This document shows positions 56,709-64,000 of a stretch of 64,000 bases of DNA, piece by piece. The stretch is from Nodularia spumigena CCY9414 (GTDB lineage Bacteria; Cyanobacteriota; Cyanobacteriia; Cyanobacteriales; Nostocaceae). The stretch is taken from positions 3,452,508 to 3,516,507 of the forward strand of contig NZ_CP007203.1 in the NCBI RefSeq assembly GCF_000340565.2. The letters are read 5' to 3'. The position numbers and the translations under genes are program-made. The notes beneath the pieces were generated by a model that ran no database searches, was not told the origin of the DNA, and saw only the letters and a list, made by a program, of their open reading frames with translations. Each line of letters opens with the position of its first letter. The stretch's first letter is position 1.

Positions 56709-57311
56709 CTAGACTCTTTTTTTAACAAATATATTAACACTGACTCCCACCTGAATACCAAATACATTATGAGTTGTCCCAGACAACTTGGGATTTTTGC
56801 GAACATTCCCCCCTAAATCAAATATATAAATTTTATCAAACTTCTTTTCTAGTTCCTGTCTCATCCCATCAAAAGCTATTTGCTCAATAAAACTGTTATT
56901 AGTGACAAAGGCAATAATACCTTCATCGTTAATTCTCTCACTTGCCCAGCGAATCGCTTTTACATAAGGATCTGCTAGTTTATTTTTTAATGTTGCTTTT
57001 GATGCTTTTCCGTAAGTTTTGGAAACAAGATCATCAATACCAGTTTTATCTTTATTAGTATATTTGCGGTTTTTATTATTATCATTTTCATTCAACTGCC
57101 CTACATTATAAGGAGGATTGCCAATAATTACAAAAAGATTTGACTGTCTTTGTTTTTCTACCCGCTTCATATTCTCCGGGCTAAATAAATCTAATTGTGT
57201 GATATTTTGGTCTTCAAAAGTATCAACTAAACAAATTCCCTCAAAAGATTTATATTCCCCAGCTTGCTCAAAATATTCATGTTCAATATTCATAGAAGCA
57301 ATCGTGTACAC
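56709..57311 (-). pseudogene. type ISP-like adenine methyltransferase, internal fragment
   Basis: 200 codons that begin at IASMNIEHEYFEQAGEYKSFEG, normally deep inside a type ISP protein, continue through the methyltransferase motif IV VIIGNPPYNVG, then KNRKY, YVKAIRWASERINDEGIIAFVTNNSFI and FDLGGNVRKNPKLSGTTHNVFGIQVGVSVNIFVKK, and stop at TAG. The helicase, nuclease and AdoMet-binding motif I that should come first are missing: upstream there is a stop three codons before the GTG at 57311, then repeats. It joins in frame with the 54922-56253 fragment when the hicBA cassette is removed. Confidence 0.82.
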
Positions 57312-57695
57312 ACAAGTTTAAAAACCTTTATTTGGGTGGGGTGTGTTATGGACGTTAGTCCTAACTCACCGAAAATCTAGGATGGTGCGTTGCGCTACGC
57401 GACAACACACCCTACAAAAAAAAGATTTGGAGTAATTTAATGATTTATGTGTACACCTTAATTCCGTAGCCTTGGAAAGGGGGTAAAACCCAGATGTGAA
57501 AGCGACGACGATTTGTGTGTATAGCGTAGCCCTATCGATTTGATATTTGAAAACTTTATTTAAACCAAAATAAAACTAATTTATTTGTGTTCTGAAAAAG
57601 AAAAAGCTAGAGGATAATTGTGAAATTACTACTCTAGCTAAGGCTATTTTTTAAAGTTAAGAATTTTGGGGATGATTAGTATCCACTCTCAATAA
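57312..57695. other. repeat-filled gap between the truncated modification gene and nifH
   Basis: It contains a palindromic element with GTGTGTTATGGACGTTAG and ACAACACACCCTAC ends (57338-57416), three GTGTGTACAC-type motifs (57304-57316, 57447-57457, 57509-57521) and a degenerate copy of part of the 54457 gene (57590-57655). No functional gene. Confidence 0.65.
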
Positions 57696-59735
<2,040 letters not shown>

Positions 59736-61367
59736 ATGGGAATGTTAGGCAGTATATTGTGGATTTTAATGATGGGCTTTTTTGTGGGACAATTTGCCCG
59801 GCGTTTAGGCGCTCCACCTTTAATTGGCATGATTTTAGTGGGGATGATTCTTAGCCCCCAAGCACTAAATGTAATTAGTCCAGAAATGCTTAATGCTGCT
59901 GATGATTTAAGAACTTTGGCGGTGATGATTATTTTGATGAAAGCAGGATTAGGTTTAGATAGAGAAAAGTTAGCTCAACAGGGAACTGTGGCGCTGCGTT
60001 TGGGATTTTTACCTGCAACAACGGAGGCGATCGCCATTGCCCTCACAGCTATGGTAATCTTTAAATTTGACTTTCTCACTGGTTTACTCTTGGGCTGTAT
60101 CATTGGTGCAGAATCTCCAGCAGTGATTGTTCCCGGAATGCTGAGACTCAAAAGTTTAGGCTGGGGCGTTACCAAAGGTATCCCCGATGCAATTTTAACT
60201 GGTAGTGCTTTATCTGATGTGCTGCTATTGCTGGTTTTCAGCCTGTTGCTGAATTTTTTGGCTGATGGAGGCGTTGAGCTAATTATCCTTCCTGGTGGGT
60301 TGGTACTGACTCCTCTACAACTGCTACCACTGCAAATGATCATGCAGATTTTACTAGGAATAGTATTCGGATATTTAGCAGCCCGCTTTCTGGTTATCCT
60401 ATTAGTAAAACAAAATTGGACTCAAAACGCCGTTCAAGATACTCTAATTGCTGCCAGTATTGCCTTATTTTTAGTAATTTCTGCTCATGAGTTGCCTTAC
60501 TTTTCTGGTTATTTAGCAGCTATGAGTTTAGGTTTTTTCTTAATTGAATTAGACGCACCTCTAGCGAGAAGGTTGCGCGGTGGCTTTGATAGTTTATGGA
60601 TAGTCGCCGAGATTTTTTTGTTTGTTTTATTAGGTGCAACTATTCAACTGCAAGTATTAGGAAATATTCTTTTCCCCGGTTTAGCAATTCTAGCAATTGG
60701 TTTACTTATCGGTCGGATGCTGGGCTGGTATCTTTCCACACTGGGCAGTAATTGGAATTGGCGGGAAAGATTGTTTTTATTACCAGGAAATTCAGCCAAA
60801 GCTACAGTACAAGCTGCTATTGGAGCAATTCCCCTGGCTCAAGGTGTTACTGGAGGTGAGATAATTTTAGCGATCGCAGCCTTATCAATTTTAATTACAG
60901 CACCTTTAGGAGCTTGGGCAACTATGGCCTTTGCACCTAAATTATTAGAACGGGGAGAAGTTGACCCCACAAAAGTTACAGTTGCGACTCGTACATTATT
61001 ACTAGCAGCCGTTGATACATCAGGTTTAGCTACAGCAGTATTAACCAAAGTCGCAGATTTAGCACGACGCAGTAATGGTGAAGTTATAGTTTTGCATATA
61101 GTTAATCAGCCCAATCAGCGAGAAATTCAACAACTAGAGTCACAAACTCAACAATTGTTATCAGATATCAGATATAAATTTATCACTGTTACAGGTACGG
61201 TTCCAGAGGAAATTATTAACATTGCCCAAGAGCATCATGCTACAGCAATTATCATGGGAAAACGGGGTCATCAGCCTTGGGAAAAAGTCCTCATTGGCTC
61301 AGTATCGCAAGCAGTCTTAGAAACTAGCCCCATCCCCGTAATTTTAGTAGAAAATCGTGATACCTAA
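59736..61367 (+). CDS. CPA2-type cation/proton antiporter fused to a universal stress protein domain
   Basis: 543 residues. About 12 hydrophobic segments occupy residues 1-400, with family blocks ARRLGAPPLIGMILVGMILSP, MIILMKAGLGLD, LGCIIGAESPAVIVPG (likely ion-binding part) and GNSAKATVQAAIGAIPLA. The last ~130 residues are soluble and read as a USP domain: TRTLLLAAVDTSG, EVIVLHIVNQ and the nucleotide-loop pattern IIMGKRGHQPWEKVLIGSVSQAVLETSPIPVILV. Such fusions are thought to let nucleotides regulate transport. The next gene starts just after, probably in the same transcript. Confidence 0.92.
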   Translation: MGMLGSILWILMMGFFVGQFARRLGAPPLIGMILVGMILSPQALNVISPEMLNAADDLRTLAVMIILMKAGLGLDREKLAQQGTVALRLGFLPATTEAIAIALTAMVIFKFDFLTGLLLGCIIGAESPAVIVPGMLRLKSLGWGVTKGIPDAILTGSALSDVLLLLVFSLLLNFLADGGVELIILPGGLVLTPLQLLPLQMIMQILLGIVFGYLAARFLVILLVKQNWTQNAVQDTLIAASIALFLVISAHELPYFSGYLAAMSLGFFLIELDAPLARRLRGGFDSLWIVAEIFLFVLLGATIQLQVLGNILFPGLAILAIGLLIGRMLGWYLSTLGSNWNWRERLFLLPGNSAKATVQAAIGAIPLAQGVTGGEIILAIAALSILITAPLGAWATMAFAPKLLERGEVDPTKVTVATRTLLLAAVDTSGLATAVLTKVADLARRSNGEVIVLHIVNQPNQREIQQLESQTQQLLSDIRYKFITVTGTVPEEIINIAQEHHATAIIMGKRGHQPWEKVLIGSVSQAVLETSPIPVILVENRDT

Positions 61368-61392
61368 TGACACAGCACTGGTAAAAATTTTT

Positions 61393-62142
61393 ATGACAGA
61401 GCAAATAATAGATACCACAACGGTGAAACTTTCGCAAGATAATCTCCCAATATCAGCTTATCTGGCGCAACCACAAGCACCTGGTTCTTATCCAGGAGTT
61501 GTGGTATTACAGGAGATATTTGGTGTCAATGTTCACATTCGGGAAGTTACAGAACGAATTGCTCAACAAGGATATATTGCGATCGCCCCGGCACTTTTTC
61601 AACGTCAAGCACCTGATTTTGAAACAGGCTACACCCCGGAAGATATAGAAATTGGCAGAGAATATGCTTGGAAGCAAACTCAAGCATCAGAGTTATTGAG
61701 TGATATTCAATCAGCAATCGACTATCTCAAAACTCTACCCCAGGTGAAACCAGATAGCTTTGGCTGTATTGGCTTTTGTTTTGGTGGTCATGTAGCATAT
61801 TTAGCTGCGACCCTACCAGATATCACAGCGACTGCTTCCTTTTACGGTGCTGGCATTACTACGCGCACACCAGGTGGTGGCGCTCCCACTATTACCCTTA
61901 CCCCAGATATAAAAGGATCAATATATACTTTCTTTGGGATGGAAGATGCCAGCATCCCCGGCGAACAGGTAGATCAAATTGCCGCAGAATTAGAAAAATA
62001 CCAAATTTCCCATCGTGTGTTTCGCTACGATGGAGCTAACCACGGATTTTTTTGTGACCATCGCGCCAGCTATAATCCTAAAGCCGCAGCTGATGCTTGG
62101 GAGCAGGTGAAACAACTTTTTGGCAGTGTGTTAGGAGCCTAG
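61393..62142 (+). CDS. dienelactone hydrolase family protein
   Basis: 249 residues from the ATG at 61393; a GTG at 61357 would overlap the antiporter gene. Alpha/beta hydrolase with the DLH features PGVVVLQEIFGVNVHIREV, the nucleophile Cys in GCIGFCFGGHVAYLA, an acid in FFGMEDASIPG and the His in DGANHGFFCDHR. In cyanobacteria these are general cytosolic hydrolases with unknown natural substrate. The insertion TRTPGGGAPTITLT is unlike classical DLH. It lies 25 bases after the antiporter stop. Confidence 0.92.
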   Translation: MTEQIIDTTTVKLSQDNLPISAYLAQPQAPGSYPGVVVLQEIFGVNVHIREVTERIAQQGYIAIAPALFQRQAPDFETGYTPEDIEIGREYAWKQTQASELLSDIQSAIDYLKTLPQVKPDSFGCIGFCFGGHVAYLAATLPDITATASFYGAGITTRTPGGGAPTITLTPDIKGSIYTFFGMEDASIPGEQVDQIAAELEKYQISHRVFRYDGANHGFFCDHRASYNPKAAADAWEQVKQLFGSVLGA

Positions 62143-62509
62143 TGCCGCAGGGCGGAAGTCAAAAGTCAAAAGTGAGCCAGTGCGGTCTTCTCCCAAAGGG
62201 AGAGGCTAACGCCAAGGGGGTTTCCCTCATGAGCAACTGGCGAACCCCGAAGGGGTCAAAAGTTAAAAATCTGACTCTATAGCCTTTTCATTGATTTCTT
62301 AGTGGTTGTCCTAATTTACGCCGTGCTGTACTAAAGAAAAAAGTAGGGGAAAGTTCCCAGATTGGGGACTATTCCAGCTATTTTAGGTTGTTTTGCCTAC
62401 CAAATAATCAAGCCATAATTACCTAACACTCCTACTAGGTCGGAATTTGTTAGGTGTTTAGTAAAACTCCAGTGGCATCATATCAAATAATAATTTATCC
62501 TCAATTGTC
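62143..62509. other. repeat-bearing intergenic region
   Basis: Contains AAAAGTCAAAAGTGAGCC repeats and a GGTTTCCCTCATGAGCAACTGGCGAACC palindromic type element (62150-62275), then AT-rich sequence with CTACTAGGTCGGAATTTG upstream of the S1-domain gene. No gene. Confidence 0.55.
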
Positions 62510-63412
62510 ATGAACTCCGAATCGAAACTTTCTCAACCTGCCAATTCGTCTTTCACGATGGACGATTTTGCCAAAGCATTAGAAGTACACGACTACCAGT
62601 TTCAAAAAGGACAAGTTGTACGTGGGAAAGTATTTCAACTTGACCCCAATGGAGCTTATGTAGATATTGGTGGTAAGTCATCCGCTTTTCTCCCCCGTGA
62701 AGAGGCTTCTTTGAGAGCAGTTACCGATTTATCGGAGGTGCTGCCATTGCAAGAGGAACTGGAGTTTTTGATTATCCGAGATCAGGATGCAGAAGGTCAA
62801 GTCACCCTTTCTCGCAAGCAGTTGGAAATTCAGCAAGTCTGGGAACGACTGACCGAAATGAACGAAGGTGGCCAGACTGTGCAAGTTAGAGTCACGGGTG
62901 TGAATAAAGGTGGTGTTACCGTTGATATACTCTCCTTGCGAGGATTTATTCCGCGATCGCATTTAGCAGAGCGTGATAATCTAGAAGCTCTTAAAGGTCA
63001 AAGTTTGACTGTGGCTTTTTTAGAAATTAATCGTAATACCAACAAACTGATACTTTCCCAGCGCTTGGCAACTCGTTCTAGCAGCTTCAGCTTATTACAA
63101 TTAAATCAGCTCGTGGAAGGTAGAGTTACTGGCATTAAACCTTTTGGGATATTTGTAGATTTAGATGGTCTTAGTGCGTTGCTACATATTAAGCAAGTTA
63201 GCCAAAAATACATTGAATCTCTCGAAAAAGTCTTTCAAATTGGTCAAACAATTAAAGCTGTAATTATTGACTTAGATGAAGGTAAAGGTCGTGTGGCTAT
63301 TTCTACTAGGGTTTTAGAAAATTTCCCTGGTGAAATGCTAGAAAATTTTGATGAAGTCATGGCTTCAGCCGAGGCGCGTGCTAATCGAGCTACCAACAAA
63401 CCTGCTGAATAG
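62510..63412 (+). CDS. S1-domain RNA-binding protein (short ribosomal protein S1 type)
   Basis: 300 residues with three S1 motifs beginning around 33 (GQVVRGKVFQLDPNGAYVDIG), 121 (GQTVQVRVTGVNKGGVTVDIL) and 203 (NQLVEGRVTGIKPFGIFVDLDG). Each has the beta-barrel pattern with GFIPRSHLAE or LLHIKQVS. Cyanobacteria usually carry two or three S1-like proteins; this short form resembles rps1b. It probably binds mRNA at the ribosome. No neighbouring ribosomal genes. Confidence 0.88.
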   Translation: MNSESKLSQPANSSFTMDDFAKALEVHDYQFQKGQVVRGKVFQLDPNGAYVDIGGKSSAFLPREEASLRAVTDLSEVLPLQEELEFLIIRDQDAEGQVTLSRKQLEIQQVWERLTEMNEGGQTVQVRVTGVNKGGVTVDILSLRGFIPRSHLAERDNLEALKGQSLTVAFLEINRNTNKLILSQRLATRSSSFSLLQLNQLVEGRVTGIKPFGIFVDLDGLSALLHIKQVSQKYIESLEKVFQIGQTIKAVIIDLDEGKGRVAISTRVLENFPGEMLENFDEVMASAEARANRATNKPAE

Positions 63413-63599
63413 CATCAGGATGTGAGTTTCACGCCAATTCTTTGCGCCTACCCTTCCCTTCGCGACGCTGCGCGACGGACGGGAACGGCTTCCCTACGGG
63501 ACGCTACGCGAACGCCGAATGCGCCTTGGCGTGAGACATTATTTTTACATTTAAGGCAACGTCGGATTAATGCCTTAGTATTAGGGTATCCAACATCAG
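63413..63599. repeat. GC-rich palindromic repeat block
   Basis: CTTCGCGACGCTGCGCGAC, CGGGAACGGCTTCCC and GGACGCTACGCGAACGCC lie in a row (63456-63520). They are typical dispersed Nostocales repeats. They stand directly before the presumed guide end of the IscB omega RNA. Confidence 0.65.
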
Positions 63600-63825
63600 T
63601 CCGATGATTCTCACGACAAAGAGAGCATAAATAAACGGAGTAATCTGTAGTTTATGTGAACCAAACCACTCAAAACATGAGTAAACGTTATCTAGGTCAT
63701 AACACCTTGGGATTCGCTAGTCCCCTGCCATGTTGCTACTTATTAAACAATCCGCAAGGATAGTGTATTTAGCATAACAAGCTCAGATAACAAGGTTGAA
63801 GCAAACATTACCCTGAAAAGGTGAA
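63600..63825 (+). ncRNA. presumed omega RNA of the IscB element
   Basis: IscB omega RNAs lie immediately upstream of the gene on the same strand. This stretch shows the pattern I recall from cyanobacterial copies: GTTTATGTGAACCAAACCAC, GAGTAAACGTTATCTAGGTC, and CACCTTGGGATTCGCTAGTC, where GGGA (63709-63712) pairs with TCCC (63721-63724), then CCATGTTGCTACTTATTAAA. The guide would be at the 5' end, before about 63610. Exact ends cannot be set by eye. Confidence 0.6.
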
Positions 63826-63831
63826 ATTTAA

Positions 63832-64000
63832 ATGTCTAATTTTGTTCTAGTTCTTGATACCAACAAAAAACCACTTACTCCAATTCATCCAGGAGATGCA
63901 CGTTTTTTATTAAATCAACAAAAAGCTGCTGTATTTAGAAGATTTCCATTTACCATAATTTTGAAAGAACCTAAATCTGAAGTTCCAACTCAACCGATTG
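63832..64000 (+). CDS. iscB: RNA-guided endonuclease IscB (N-terminal part, partial)
   Basis: 56 codons are visible before the window ends. The start MSNFVLVLDTNKKPLTPIHP is the IscB N-terminus: first RuvC aspartate in VLDTNKKPL, then ARFLLNQQKAAVFRRFPFTIILK, which holds the RRxRR-type region. A good AGGTGA site lies 8 bases before the ATG. IscB is a nickase or nuclease ancestor of Cas9 carried by IS200/IS605-like elements and guided by an omega RNA. HNH and later RuvC parts are outside, so integrity is unknown. Confidence 0.88.
   Translation, partial: MSNFVLVLDTNKKPLTPIHPGDARFLLNQQKAAVFRRFPFTIILKEPKSEVPTQPI

Noticed and set aside
63422..63607. 61-codon frame after the S1-domain gene.
   Set aside because: Made of GC-rich palindromic dispersed repeats; no protein features.

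Overview
The window reads as chromosomal DNA of a filamentous, heterocyst-type cyanobacterium (Nostoc/Anabaena/Nodularia relatives). Support: frequent HIP1 octamers (GCGATCGC), heptameric STRR repeats of the AATGACC/AATGACT type, a nifH gene, the cyanobacterial order pipX-pipY-sepF-proC, and many dispersed palindromic repeats. All calls come from reading the sequence and from remembered family features; no database search was possible.

Left third (1-16.5 kb): a defence island. A type III CRISPR-Cas locus has a leftward operon (Csx18-like membrane protein, Csx3-AAA, Cas10 running off the edge) and a rightward cas1-cas2 followed by a 16-repeat array. Next come a toxin-antitoxin pair with a dead PIN toxin, a mini Hsp70 machine (membrane-anchored GrpE-like, DnaK-like, and a nonsense-interrupted J-domain/TPR/CFI-box protein), a type II restriction endonuclease with its cytosine-C5 methyltransferase, a lone HicB, a WYL-type CRISPR-associated regulator (TIGR03985-like) and a Uma2 nuclease-fold protein.

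16.5-30.3 kb: an MscS channel and a DUF2254 membrane protein, then a 1.5-kb repeat-rich gap, then a three-gene operon of a dynamin-like GTPase, a giant divergent Hsp70-like ATPase and an unrecognised 369-aa protein. Two secreted proteins follow (a predicted outer-membrane barrel and a 17-residue-repeat protein). The GTPase/Hsp70 operon is the best candidate for an undescribed system.

30.3-54.5 kb: mostly housekeeping: cytochrome b-like protein, Der, EcfT, PipX, PipY, SepF, ProC, a Ski2-like helicase, a SirB1-like protein, a five-repeat mechanosensitive channel, a DUF697 GTPase, TpiA, FolP, an SPFH protein, a DUF1400 hydrolase, an SLBB polysaccharide-export protein and HtpX.

54.5-64 kb: a second accessory patch. 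A type ISP-like modification gene is truncated and split in frame by an intact hicB-hicA cassette, bounded by a short duplicated sequence. Then come a nifH without nifDK, a cation/proton antiporter fused to a USP domain, a dienelactone hydrolase, an S1-domain protein and, at the right edge, the start of an IscB gene with its presumed omega RNA upstream.
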